NCBI GenBank assembly: GCA_013433145.1
Contig: CM024191.1
Span: forward strand, 7,022,501-7,086,500
Length of the DNA stretch: 64,000 nt
From: Ascaris suum
Lineage: Eukaryota; Nematoda; Chromadorea; Rhabditida; Ascarididae
Direction: 5' to 3'
A program made the position numbers and the translations under genes. The notes under the pieces were generated by a model. That model did not search any database. It was not told the origin of the DNA and saw only the letters and a list, made by a program, of their open reading frames with translations. Below are positions 28,601-42,800 of the stretch, one piece after another (the stretch's first letter is position 1; the number at the start of each line of letters is the position of its first letter).

Positions 28601-30876
28601 TGCAATCGTTTGACCTGATGGGCCACATCATAGGAAGCGCGTATCGTGCGAAACGTAATTAGGGTTTTGTAACTAATCTACTTTTCTTTTAATTTGAAGT
28701 CAGGTATTTTAATAATACGTCTCATAATGCCTATAGACCTGCGTTTGAAATGGAAGAATATCAACGAAATGGGCACATATGGCTGACATTCTTCCACTTT
28801 AGCCGTTGAGGGACACTGTTTCAGATTAGGCTCCATTTGTTATCGGTGGATAAGTTGGTGAGGCATTGATGCTATCAGGGTCGAGTATCCTCTATACATG
28901 AGAGGAAATGGCTAACCCAGCGAGATTACTTTGTAATCTAGCTGGATTTCAGTTCACTTTAAACAAAGCCAAGCTAGAAAATAAAGATATCTGAATCAAA
29001 GATTTTGAGAAAGCAAAGTCGTTTCATCAAAGCAAGTAGACACACAACAAATGTCAATGTCGGATAGAATGCGTTCAAACGAATGTGCTGTCAAGTTTCC
29101 GGGCACAGTCGAAAAACGATCGCTTCGTTAAGGACAGCCGAAGCCTTCTGACGATCACTGATATGCATTCGCATGCGCGACAGCTTCAGTGTCGAGTCAT
29201 TTCGGTGAGAGGGATCTCTGCAGCCAAGTTGGATTTTGGCCATTTTTGTCTTCTTTCAACCTATGAAGGTCAGTATCGTTCTTCATGGCGGCCATTTCAT
29301 AATTTACAAGGGTATTCGTCTAAAGGATATTCCACTCATGCTTTCATTTCTGTGTAAACTATCGTTTGGCACAAATGACGCAATATCCCATTTACCTGTT
29401 GTTGTTATAAAGCCACTCTGTGTTGTAAAAGTGAAGAAATTACTTATTATGGAGGTAGAGGAAAAGGTAACATGTGAGATACAAAAAAACTGAAATTGAG
29501 AAGAACATTCCAGTAATGCGTTGGCAATGTTCGCAAGGATGCGCTCAATTTTTTTGCCGCATAGGGGATGAAAATCTTTATAAATGGAGCCACTGGATTA
29601 CGAATGACTTCAATATACAGGATAGGTATAATACATAAGGGGGCTTAATGCAAAAACCCTCTGTTAATTTTATGGGACGCTGCGTGAACTAACTACAGCT
29701 CGGAAGCGTAAAGCCCTAAATTATGCTGCGAGTTTTTTGATTTGCTGAGTTTACTCGACGTCAGTGCAAAATGAATAGCGATTTTGATGAGTGCGTTGAA
29801 GAGTGAATTCTTTCGAGTGATGATGCGTGAAATATGTGCTTTAAGAATACGAGTAGGACATTTTTTTAACAATTAGAAAAATAAACAATGTTTGAATTGC
29901 ACACTCTCATAATTTAGCTGTATATGAAGATTTATGAAGAGAGAAATATGTTACAATTGCGCAAAATGATGAATTGCACAGTATTGAAGGCAGTTTAATA
30001 TGTGTACATGTTTCAGCAATATGTTCGCCGCAGTTAGTAAAGGATTAGTGACTTGGGCATTTATCATAATCAGTTAATATGAGCGCCATTGTTTGCATAG
30101 GACGTAAAGAGAGCAGTTTCTGAAGGAAAGAAGTAGCCACCGATAGACAGGATATCTTTCACTCCTGGCAGCGTTGTAATGTTACTCATTTGAAATTAAT
30201 TAAGTTGTCGAAGGTAATCGCAATGTGCAATTCAAAATAAGCACTGCGATGACTTATACTTGACTGTAGAGAGAGGGCAGCTAAATGAACCGAACATGCC
30301 AACGTATGTTAATCGCTTATACACGTTGCAATGTTCAATTTCAACATAACTCTAACCGATTACAGTTGATACTTAGCAATGGTTATGTGCACTAGTGTCG
30401 ACTTTCCCGAATGCGGCGTTCGTTTTCCAGAAGAACGTGCCAACTCCATGCAGCACGCTGGCTATTCTACAAAACGTGTGCTGGGTAAGCAGCTAAAGCT
30501 CCTCCCTTCGGCTTATGGCGGCTTTTCGGCCGAATAGCTCGCCCAACTCTTTGCTGCCCTCTCGTTCGCAGATTCTTTTTGCTTGTGGCGATTATTTCTA
30601 ACAGCATAGTGGCATTTTTGGTTGTGCTCAATTGCATTTTTCCATCACGTAGATGCGCGCTCAAATACCAACTGATGTTCTTCTTATTCGGAGACATCTC
30701 ATTTGCGCATGTTGCATTTCGTTACGTGCATTCGAATAAACGTTTCCTTACAAGCAATTTTCCACTAATTTTCCGACTGCATTTCAGAACAAGTATTGAC
30801 GATCAATGGCGTAGAGTAATTAGCGACATCAAATGTACGCTGCGTACGAGGCAAATGTTGTTGTTGCTCTAACGCT
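25681..30876. other. Intergenic DNA with a purine-rich block
   Basis: No recognisable exon. At 26.2-27.1 kb the plus strand is strongly purine-rich, giving a 139-codon Lys/Arg/Glu-rich open frame (26678-27097) and Phe/Ser-rich frames opposite. An AAAT-type short repeat lies at about 28418-28463. A 3' splice acceptor at 30786-30787 sits 89 bases before the globin ATG and may mark a 5' UTR or trans-splice junction for that gene. Confidence 0.45.
28418..28463. repeat. (AAAT)n short tandem repeat
   Basis: Two short runs of aaat units separated by cactgagta. They read as Phe-Ile-Tyr-Leu repeats on the minus strand. Confidence 0.8.
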
Positions 30877-33800
30877 ATGCAAAAAGTGTGGAATTGGTTT
30901 GCTGACAAGAAATCGCAAACGGTTCGCAAGTGGCGTAGTACGATATTCGGTGGTGCAAGCAGAGGTGAAACAACCAACGGAGGTCTGAAACCGATTGGTG
31001 GTAGTGATGATGCGTTGGGGCGAGGTCGATGTCGAAGCGATGTGTTCGACGAATGTGCTCCATCCGAGAACTTTGAAGATGAATCAGGCGAAAGCGTATT
31101 GCTGTCCGAATTGCCCGAGTGTCGCATCAATTTCGAGCAGTTCTTCGACGAATCCGCTGATGCAATTCAAAGTGCACTGGTAGCTTTTAAATTTCTTCTT
31201 TTCTAATGCGCAATGCGCCTCAAAGTCATGGCTATCTTTTCTTTCTTTATTAGCCAAACTTCACTCTTAAGCAGCTTTCACTGAGATTCGCTATGTGCAT
31301 CTACATTGTGACGTTGAGTGCGTCAAATGTCGCTGCAACACATTACATGTGTCAAACGACCATTGTTACAGCGATAATCTTTTTTTTTAAAAGTTCAGTC
31401 GTATTTTGGCTGCAGATCGTTCCAGCTGGCCTCAAGTAGAGAAAGTTTTCGGCTATTTTAGGAGACAGCTGAGAGTAATATTTTTAAAAATTAAAAGCAT
31501 TCGTTTATCTCTGATGACTTCTAAAGGTGGAATTTGTGTGTATCCGTTGCATATTGGTGCGTTTGCTTGCAATGTTTTGCTTTAAATTTGCCAAGTTGAA
31601 GCTCTGATCAGTATCCTTATCATGTTGTTTATTCTACATGTTTACGCGTTATAGGTGTATGCCACTTCATTAGCCAAAAGTGTTTTGCGTATTTTTGTTA
31701 CCGATTCGCAAATACGTTCTCTCGAAACGTAAAGCTTACGCATTGATGTTGAAAATCTCAATAGCACTTTATCATCAGCGTCAATTGTACACGATTAATC
31801 GATAGTGATCCATGTCGATTCGAATTGAAACGATGAGGAAATCGCCCGGGAGCATTCTGTTGGATAGCGGCTTGCGTAGCCAAACAGGCTGAGCATGGCA
31901 CGTGCCCCCCTTCACCCCGTACAGCGAACAACTGTTCCACGGCGGCAACCAATGCCCCACACTTTCCTCAACTCAACATATCACTTTTTTTCGCCATCAT
32001 TTTATCTACGCCCTAAATCTCTTCAGTTTGCGTGATCGTTTTCGTTTCGGCTAACTGCTTTGCTCACTATAAAAGTCTTCGCTCGTTTAATACTGAAAAT
32101 CTTGCATTGAATTGAGCAAAATTATGCGAAAGACATTACATTAATGCAATTTGAATTGCAGTGGCTTCGTATTGCATCGTTGCAAATAATATTTCAATTG
32201 CAATTAATGATAGAAATCCGACGAAGTCATTTCGAAATTAATTCTACTCGGTTATTTTCTATTTTCCGCAAAGGTTTTCTTTTTTTTTGTTGCAAATTTT
32301 GCAAATTCAGTAGTGTGCGTCGATTTTTCTTCTCTGAAAAAAAAGCACAACCGCTATTGAGTACCATAAAAATGAAACATTTTTTTTCGCAGTAGTATAA
32401 AACTCACTCAGCTTATTTATTGCTAAGTTTTTCGATGTTGAATATTTATGTGCAAATACTCGACGTTATTGAATGATTGCTTTACTGCTCTCATCGAGAA
32501 ATTTTCAAAGATTTATAACAGGCAAACTTTTCTTTAACGTATATTTTAGCAGATTACCTTCTTTTATCACTTTTTAATTAGCAAACACATACAATAATAG
32601 GTTACCTTGTTGATAAAAATTGCCTCTTAGCATTCATAAACTCACTTCTTCAAAGTTTTTTTCGAGTAGTACTGAAAAAGAAAATTATATGAATAACGTA
32701 AGTATGAAAGCAAACAATTAAATGTTTATTTTGATTAGTATTTATTAGCTTAGGTGATCCGACCGTCTTAAACTTGCGTTCATTTATCGGAGTCTTTATT
32801 TCAACCCTCTACCTTTCTCCCCCCCCCCCACCCCCCCACCCCTTCCTATCCTCTTCTGTTCACCTCATCAATTCTTTTTTTTTTTTTTAGTAATTCATTA
32901 ATGTTCACATCATCAATTTTTTTTAGTAATTCCTTTGTGTTCGCAGAAAGAAATGCATAGCAACATACCGAACAGGTTGGGTTGGTAAAATATGATTTTG
33001 TTTTAAGAATCTATTGAACCACTAAGGCAAGGCGCACATTGTGAGGTGCAGTTACCATCCTGTACATAAACTTCACACGTTTGTCTAATGCATAGATGAA
33101 TTGAAAAAAGGAAATCATCGTCGAGAATTTTTTTTTAAAATTTCGCTAAGCAAATTCTCAACTTTCTTCCGGGCGCATTTTTTCAGCGTAAATTTTCAAT
33201 AGCCTAAGAGCAACAATGTATAATATGAGCAAAAGAAATGAGTGCGAATGGTGGAGTTACTTCACGAACTCTTTTTTAAAATTATTATTTTAAATCAAAC
33301 AATAACTGGAATTTCATTCACAAGTAGCCACTACTGTGGTGAATCTACATAAAAAAATAATAATTTATTTTCATTTTGGATTCAGTTGTCGACTAACTTG
33401 CATAAGGGAATTGCAAAGCTTTGTTTACCCGTTTAAGTCTCATTTCGATTTAATCCCCACGTCACCATTTCACTTTAACCTAACGAACCACTGACGTGAG
33501 TTTTCCATTAGATGACAGGTGCTATATTAACTTTACCGTTGAAGCACGGAGGACATTATTCTAACGACACTTTTCATATCTCACCATTCGTTAATTGATA
33601 GTTCAACCTGCTGGTTGATTCTTGAAGCACGAATCAACCCCACTCTTTAAAAATAAATGTACTTCAAACCGAAGATATCCTCAGTGTGGGATGAAAAATG
33701 CTAATGTGACTTATCTTCGATGTTGTACGATGCAAATACTTTTATAGTTGTACCGTTTCGGCATTATTTTGCTTTATGTATATTATTTTCAGTTGTTTTG

Positions 33801-36800
33801 CTAAACGCAATTCATCATTCAGTCAATAATTCTCGTGTTGTCTTTGCTAAACACTTTGTAAAGAATGAGACTTAAATAGGATTCATAATTTCATTGATAA
33901 TAAAATCGTCGAAAATTTCGAGATTAAACCATAAGTGAATATCTACCTATGCAAAAAAATTTTAATGCTATTCGAGGTACACGTTAAATATAACAAGGGA
34001 ATATATTCTTTTAGATATCGATACAAACGGTTGGACTAATTAATATAATAAATGTGTTAATAAGTATGTTTGTAGTATAACTGACTTACCTACTAGCAAG
34101 ATGTGCCTATAAGTAGTAAAATGCAGCCTCATCTGTACAATCATTGCAACCGTGAAGAATCAATGCATAAGTGCGCAACATTGAGGAGATTAAAAAAGAC
34201 AGCATAGAACTATTTCAAACGCGCATACTTCACCGTTGATGATGTTCGGTCTATTGCAGCGATATTTGAGGTGAATAGTTTGTATAATTGGGATCTGAAT
34301 GTTCCTCATAACTGATGCTTCGAGTAAAAGCATCCAGCTGACGGCCAATTTTAGCAATTTCACAAAACTTATCGCCATCACTGGGAATACCAAAATAAGG
34401 TGCAAACTAGCCATGTACAAGGTGAAGCAGAAAATGGTGACTGGCAGCGTGGTTGATAAACCACTTAGGTTTACTCATTTAGCCTTCACGAAAATTTATA
34501 CATGTGGGAAGAATATTAAGGTGTGACAGCTTGTGGTCCGTAAATAGAACTCATGGGACGTCTCACCTTTGATCTCGAATGCAGCGCCCGCATGAATTTT
34601 AGCGAACGATACAAAAAATTTTGCGCAGAATTCATCCAGAAACTTATATAACGTGAAGCAGTTTAATGCACTTACATATCGCAAGCATTATCGACTCTGT
34701 GGATAGCGACTGTGAAGAATGATCTTTGAAGATTGTCTTTGAAGCGCTTGAGGAACATACGCATATAAGTGCAGAGGTAAATGAGTGGGTTAATGGGCAG
34801 AAAATTGTTCTGCTAATATCCGTCGTATTTAAGGATGGTAAATACCGAATTTTCATATCATTTTCTTCTTTCAATGGTGAATTTTGCACACTTAACGGGC
34901 GGAAACAAATGCATATAAACGTGAAAATCGACGAGGTTTAATAACGAGCGTTGGATTTTATCATCGATGACGAAGCAACGCACTATGAGCACTTTACTAG
35001 CACCAATCGATATTGTCTTTTTCGAAGACTTCATCTGATAGATGGTCGAAGATTAGCTGATCAATGACTCTCATTTGTGGTCTTTCAGTGTGAAATGGAC
35101 AGAGCATCGATGCGTGCTGCTTAAGGGGGTACTTGCTAGAACTAAATGATCTTCTGCACTCTTACACCTTGCGCTGCAATTGTATAAAGTAATGTTTTTT
35201 CAGGAAAAGAAGAGCTCACGAACAATATACTTGCACCCGCCCAGCGACAATGCAAGAAGGGGCTCTTTTCAAAGACTTTCCCCGCAAAAAGATGAACGTT
35301 CTGCGAGTCCAAGGTTGATTATTTCACCAAATAATCAATCAATTCTAGTCGTTATAGCAATTTTCGAGAAGATTACTGCTCACATCTATTATTTCGGAGA
35401 CGTCGAATTAGATTTCGTATCTTAGTCGAAGATTGTAATATTGGATATTAATTTCACACTCGAAATTTTTACTTCATTTTTCACTTCAAAAATTTTTTTC
35501 ACACAGTGAGAATATTAAAATTTGTTATGCAATCGTATTATAGATCGCGTCAGGTAAGGTTTTTGACATCTGATATGTTAATAGTTACTGTAAAATTCAT
35601 TTATGCAATTATGAGAAAATAATTATGAGTATCGCTTAAATTTGGCTGCATTAGAACATTTCCAGTATTTCTCGGCGTTAAAAAATATTCGTCGAACTGA
35701 ATGTTGCAAGAGATTTCAATAAAGCACAGGTGATATTCGCCTACGTCTAGGTGGAAGTGATGAGCGAAAGAGCCAAGCTGTTTACCATTTGTGACATTTT
35801 ACTGAGTCATATTAGACCGCCGTAGTCGAACACTTTCTTTGAAGTGTCTTCTGAAACTCATCTTTAGTGCGTTTTTCCGAAAGTCAGCTGTCAGCAGCCG
35901 TTTGCGCGGAAATCGAAACGAAAAGCCACATGTTTACTGGAAACTCGATATGCACTGCTGAAATGCACCATAGAAAGACGGCAAAACCGGATGGCAGATT
36001 CAGCATGAAACTGAACCGAAAAGATGAAGCTGTTTTTTTTTTCTGATAGATATTTGAGACTAGATTTTGGCCTGAGTGCATCGAGTGATCGATCCATCAT
36101 TGTTTGTCGACTGGTCGATCTGCTGTAGAAAAATGTTCTACTAACTTTATTTTTATTCGTAGTGCCCTTAGTACTAGTAACGTTTAGATGAAAAGTGAAG
36201 TAGAACGGTGACTATCAGTGGGAATAATCAAATTGATGATTGTTGGGGTAAACATATTTTTGTTCTACACCTTATCATATGCTTGCACATCTGGTGATTT
36301 ATAACGAGCTCGAACAACGCAAATTTGGTCAGCATACAGCAGCAGCTATGTCGTCGGCTACAAATTTACTTCGAATCGTTGCGATACAATGATTGAGATA
36401 TTAGTCTGATTAGAGCCTCGTTGACCAGTCATGGCAATGTCACGGCTTAGTTTGAAGCTTTAGTATTCCACTCTCACACTTTTTGTTAAGGTTGATAATC
36501 TTGCAGTACGGCGAAACGCGTTCAACGAAGATCGGAATCCGATCGTCTACGCGACCACCCAGCCAGAAGGCCACGAGTTCGTACACCAAGCGGCAACTAT
36601 GGATTTGGGTATACTTTGAGAATTTTTAAGATGCTACTCAAAAAACGCTTCTTTTGAATTGTCCAGTCATCAAAAGCAACAGTAAGCCTAAAACATGACG
36701 TCTGTTTTCATTTTGTCATTATTTCATTTGTGAGGTTTTTTTTCAAAAAATAATTTCTCTTGATCGAACAAATTTGATGTTTTCTTTTTAATTTGCGCTA

Positions 36801-39800
36801 GTTTTTTTTCTAATTTCAGTTGCGTCGTTTTACATTCATTAAACTTAAACTATCTTTCACTATAATTCTCTTTCATAAAAATTTGTACGAAAAAAAATAA
36901 AATTGAAAAAAAAAATTCTATTTGATGCATCCGAACAAAACAATAATAAACATGGAATAATGATGAATATCAGTGTATTAAACACTCTTAGTCGAGCAAT
37001 TTTTCTGGAGAAATTTCTCAAATTATCGCAAGAATAATGACATCTTAACCGAAGATTTATATAGTGTCCTTCTTGATAAATCCTAATGCTTTCTTGTTTA
37101 GTATCCTCTTCCGGGATGTGCTCAATATTGATCCCTCATCATAAAAAACTATTAAAATTTCCCACTGATAATATATAGTCGTCCATTTTCTTTGACAGTT
37201 AATCGTGTTTAAGTAGTTCGAGATGTGTTTGTTAATTTTGTCGGCGCTAAAATGTCGCAACGAATGAAATACGTTGTTTAGAAGTCGAAATGAGAAAGCG
37301 GATGATGAGCTATACGAACTATATGATGAGTTTACTGAATCGATGCCACCGACAATACTTAAGGTCTCCTCGCGATCGCCGATGTCAAAAAAACGTTATA
37401 GTCTTCCACAGGTATCCATCCATTTCCTAATGACTATAAAAAAAAGAAGACAACTTGTACAGCTACTCAAATGATTAGTGCGTTAAATTAGCTAAAAAGG
37501 GTTTATTTTTGTAGATTGATGATAGCCCATCTACTTGTTTACATTTGTATCAAGCATTACACTGAGAACCATATACACGATCTTAATGGAAGTACTTATT
37601 GAAATGTGAGCATACATTAATGTTACTTCAGAGATGTATTTGGTTAGTTGTTGCCTACTAAAAGATTGGCGAGATTTGAGCTTGCTAACTTTCGAAGCAG
37701 CATAATTATGCGTGCTTAATTAAATCTTCCCATAAGTGAAAACAGATGGTTGGATAATTGCTTGCCGGCGCATCGCTTCAAAAATTTTTGCCCTTCTTTC
37801 TCAGCGCTAAATCGCAGCCGTATTCATATGCTTTCATAATTCGATGGCATTCAGCTATTTCAGCTCCACTTGAATTGTATTATTTTTTTTACTGATTGAA
37901 GAAAACTTTATGTGCCATACTTTGTGCGATTACATTGATTTGCATTATTCACCAAAAATACTTAATCAATTATCCTCAAAATATGCGGCCTTTGAAGGAC
38001 GACTGCAGTAAGTCTGAGCATTACAGTACTATGTCGTGACGAGAATTGCGAACGAAAATTATTCAACGAGAAAAGTTGCCTCCTAGTAAACGATACTCGA
38101 TTTATGATGTTGTTTGAAAGAGCACTTAAGATTATCGATGTAGTCATTACTGTAATGAATGATTTACTTGTTGTTATCCGCTCATCAGTGATATGCAAAG
38201 TTAAATCGGATAGAGATTCCGTCTGACGTAAATACTAATGCGCCTTTTTTGTTTGAGTCGATTGTGCTCCCTAAAGAGCACATGCTCATTTCAATAATTT
38301 CCATTTTTTTCGTAGTTACAGTTCGATTTCAGCGGCCTTTTTTTTTAAATCCCTTCTTTTCTATGACTCGATGGGACTTCCTCTTTCCGTTGGAATCAAT
38401 TCTCATGCTTATACATGTGAAACATTTACGAAAAAATTTTCTACAAGTCGCTATCAATTTATGACGTATTTTACCTCTTCTTAGTCGTCTTAGAAAAATA
38501 TCTGAAGATGATATATGACGATGTTTTTGAAAATGAGTACATTCAAAAAAAAAACATTAAGCGTCGCATTTTTTTGGGCGTAAAATTTTTCTTCGGTGTC
38601 CTCAGAAAATATTTTAGTTGTTGTCATATAGAAATTTGTTTACAGATTTAACTGCTCTCAGTTGAGCGCTCATTTAGAGCGTAATCAACGGAGTGTCTAG
38701 CGTACACACTATCTATAAAAATCACATACACAGCAAGCACATAATGTCTTGCTTTTATTTATCGTATTTATGCATTTAAAGGTCTAGCATTTGAACACAT
38801 TTATTGACGTTCGTTCGCTCTAGTTTTCTGTTGTGCTTGATGAAGCTTTGGCGATAATGAAACTGAACATCACTATAGATGCGGAAGTGCAAAATTTTTA
38901 TGGAAACTGAATTTAAAATAAATAAGTGGAGGACATGGACTCAATATTGGACAGCTTGTAAAATGGCGTAACAGCGGTTTTCACTACCGAATTGCCCATC
39001 AGAAGAGTAGATAAATCGCCGGATGGAAGAAATTCGTTATGCAATCTCAAAAAGTGAGACCGACTTTCTATTCCTATTGCGATAATGAAGTGTGGTTTAA
39101 GGCTAATTTAAGCTTTTAAAGTTAGTGCTTTTTTTAAACGAACAAATGCTACGAATGTTTTTAAGAGTATATGTTGGAAGTTTAGAAAGCAGTTCATATT
39201 TGTTTCTATTTTCAATTGTTTGATGCATATAAAATGCGGACGTATAAGAGATTAGCGCATATGAACGAAGTCTTTTGCTTTCCTCTGCCATTTTTTGATA
39301 TAATGATCTTTAAAATTCGATCCTTGCAAGGATCGATCCTCGCAAGGACAAAAGTCCTGACAAAAAGCAACCATAGACCTTTATCATGCTTTCGTTCGTT
39401 TCGCTAGAGAACAAAGCTCACTTATTCGCATTGCTGCAAAAAGACGTCTTGAAATGTCTTATTGTAGACAGTTTAGCAAACAAACAAGTCTCGTGTCGCT
39501 TTCTCGCAAATTTGAGAATGATTTAAAAATGGCAGAGATGGGGGGGGGGGGGGAGGGTGTGAGTCACGAAAGGGGCCGAGCATGATCTTCCAAATGTGGT
39601 CGAAATTGGTTTGCATTATAATATGGACTTTCATTTTGCACGAATGAGTCTTTTGGCTATTTTTATCAGCATTGACGAGTACGTAGTTGAGCGAACGCGT
39701 TGGGTGGTCGCTCGCCTACGGCATCAGAAGAAATCACTGAATGCTGTTCATTTCTGCAAGCATTGTTTCGAGTGATCCTGTTGCATCTAGAGCAAAAAAG

Positions 39801-42800
39801 TCTTCTACTGCTAATTGCCTTGTTCGATGGCACGGTTGGTTCCAGAACTTTCGGAACTACAACGTGACAAATGGAATTTTTTTCCATTGTGTTTCTTTGG
39901 AGTTTCCCCTTTTTGCGACAAGAAAATGCACAAGATACTATTTTCTCCTGTGAAATGTGCAATGAAATTCCATTTTCTCTCGTCTAAAATATAGATTTTT
40001 TTCCCTCAGCGCTTCCACTCAAGACATCAGAATCACTGAGACTTCCCTTCGGTATACTATTCAACCATCCAAACGGGTCTATAGGGTTCTTGGAGTGCCC
40101 CATTTTTGTCTATATTTTTAGACGAGAGAAATTCGAAACTACTCGAGTCGCCGCCGAATTTCACCATTGGATGTTTTCAGTCGCGATAATCTTAAAATTA
40201 ATGCTTTCTAATAAACTGAAGAAGTAAATAGATCTGTACCTCCGCGGAGTTAAGAAGCTAAGAATTAAAGACAGCACTGTTTTCGGTATTTCCATGATGA
40301 AAAGCAGTAGACAAGAGCCGATTATAGAGGGTATATTTGTGCATTTTTCATCGATACATTTTTGGTGCACGATTAATCCCGGATAGCCCCTATTTCCTCT
40401 TATTTCTTATATGTTTGCTTCCCATTCATTCCAAACAACTGCTCCGTCAAACAATTCGCCGCCGTTATGTTGAGTGTCGCGTACTCGAAGTTTTAAACGT
40501 GCTATTTACCAGTAACGCTGATTACACAAGAAATAGCTGAGCTGTTACTTGTCTCACCCATCCACCCCTCTCCCATAGTGGCGTCATTAACCTCACGTAT
40601 ATGAGCAGGTAATTTACAGGTATCCGTCTCGTTTGCGGACGATCCTTCAACGTCCACAATAATTTTCGAAGATCGGATTATCGAGGAAGATGAAGAAGGC
40701 TGTCAGCATGAAAATGCGAAGGAGCGCGATAAATCGGTTTCGCTTAAACCCAGTGAGCACGCTCCAAATCCCGAACTCAGAAAGAGTGTCGAGCGCCCAA
40801 GAAGCCCAAATCTATCACAGTTTCGAGAGGAGCTGAATGATGAGGAGAGGAGGAAATTTGAGCAACTCCAATTGCGGCGGCAAAGCACCATGCAGGTGAT
40901 GCGACATTATTCGGTAAGGCACCTTACCCATGTAGACACAAGATTGTGGCGTAATGAAACAGTTGTTGCACTACATTGCGCATAGCGCTTCTCTTTTTGA
41001 AATAACATTTTATTATATAGTCCAGTCATTGCATTGACAATGTTTAAAATCTGCAGAAAAATTTTCACATTAAGGATGGGAAATGATCCATCTCTTTCAG
41101 TTTGTTCAGTCAGTCAGCGGGCGTCGAGCCTCTACGACGTTGTTGCCACTAACGCCGGCACAGATTCATCTGGTACGCTCGTTATGGCGACAAGTCTACG
41201 TGACAAAAGGACCGACTGTGATCGGTTCGACTCTCTTTCATCGACTTTTTTTCAAATCGTTGAAGACGAAAGAATTGTTCAGAAATTGTCCACTTCCACC
41301 TCAGTTCCCAAATCATGACAGCTTCTTCAAAGCGCATTGCAAAGCAACTGCTGAATTGATCGATCAGGTGAGGATCAAACAGCATCGTTTTTTAGCGTGA
41401 CGCTCATGTTATATTCTATTTCTCCCTACTCTCCATTGCTCAACGGTCTGTCTTTTCCTGTTCCTTTCCCATTTCTTCTCTCTCCTTGCCTGCAAATTTG
41501 TCACGGACAGGTGGTGGTCATGTCAAGATTGCTTTTTTCCACCTACAAATTGCTGCTCGCAATAGCAGATGTTCAAATAACCGGGGAATTCCAACGCCTT
41601 AATTTGTCAATGTGCGTACATTGTTTAGGGACAGCCGGAAGTCGTTGTAAATATGCAGTGATGTCCTTTGAAACACTGAAGATGAAGAATTGTTCACTAG
41701 GAATAGGAAATGGGTGGGATATCGTTTTGAATCTTCTTTTCCCTTCCTTTCCTCATCTACCTGTCTACTGTGCTCCTTTCAAATGCAAATGTTGGGTGTT
41801 ATCGCATATGCAGATGCTAATTCCCGGTAAGCTGAAGCCTTCTAAAATAGAACTTTCTTTCGCATCTCGTCATTCATGTTCTCGACCGATTTTAAATTCA
41901 TTTTGTCTCTCAACCTGAAATTTTCTATCCAGTTCTTCTTCCACATTAAACCGCATAATTCAGTTTGTTTTAATTCAAGTTAAATTCAAATGCGCTTCCT
42001 CAATTTCATTACGTTATCCATCTCCCTTCATTAACTTACTCCTAACCCTCTTCCTCGTATATTGTAGTGAGGACTTGATTAGGCGCACTTTGTGGGGATA
42101 TTTCCTCTCTCTACTACTGCACAATCCAAAGATGTAGTCGAGTAGAAGCATTCGCCATGCACACTTGCAGTCGCTCAAGTTTTAACAAGATTGTAATTTG
42201 GAGAGCAGTCAAAGGATGTTAGATTAGAAATGAAATACTTTCGAGTCGTCAAGAATGCAGCCGAACGTATCTTTGCTGAACCTTCTTTTTAAAAAAATGT
42301 GCAACATCAATTTTTATCTGCTGTTCGATAGCCTTTGCTCGACGATATGTAAAAACAGTGTTTAATTTTTCATAATGCATCGTTTTTTTGATCGTAGGAT
42401 TTTTTCAATTTGTGATTCTTCATCGTTATCATTACATTTATTTCATTTTTTGTAATTATGCAATCTTGCAGCTTTTTAACTTTCAATTGCGACTTTGTTT
42501 TTTTTTCCAGATTGTCGAGAATCTTGATAACCTCGAAGCAGTGAACGAAGAATTACTTCGAACTGGAGCAGTACACGCACAGGTAATTGCATATCCACAT
42601 AGTCATATTAAGAGCTTTACGCTTCGAGAGCCATTTAGAAAAACTAGAAAATCGCTGTGAACAAAAAATTGCATTCGCCAATTTGTTGGTGACGCGGGTG
42701 AATTTATGGAAGATGAAATTCTAATGGATAAGAACGCAAAAAGAACAGAAGTTTATTGTTTCAACATGGGAATTTTTGCTGATTCATTTTACCGCTTCGA

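Larger units (their letters stand above)
37412..40619 (+). other. Globin intron 4
   Basis: About 3.2 kb. It holds the possible GPCR loop exon (about 38004-38165, - strand), a hydrophobic minus-strand frame at 40161-40370 that could be another receptor segment, a poly-G run at 39541-39554, a 16-bp palindrome at 39319-39334 and a small inverted-repeat element at 39976-40129. Confidence 0.5.

Noticed and set aside
41397..41918. 173-codon plus-strand open frame
   Set aside because: It lies in the intron between two globin exons that join in phase, starts from a non-ATG context and shows no family motif.
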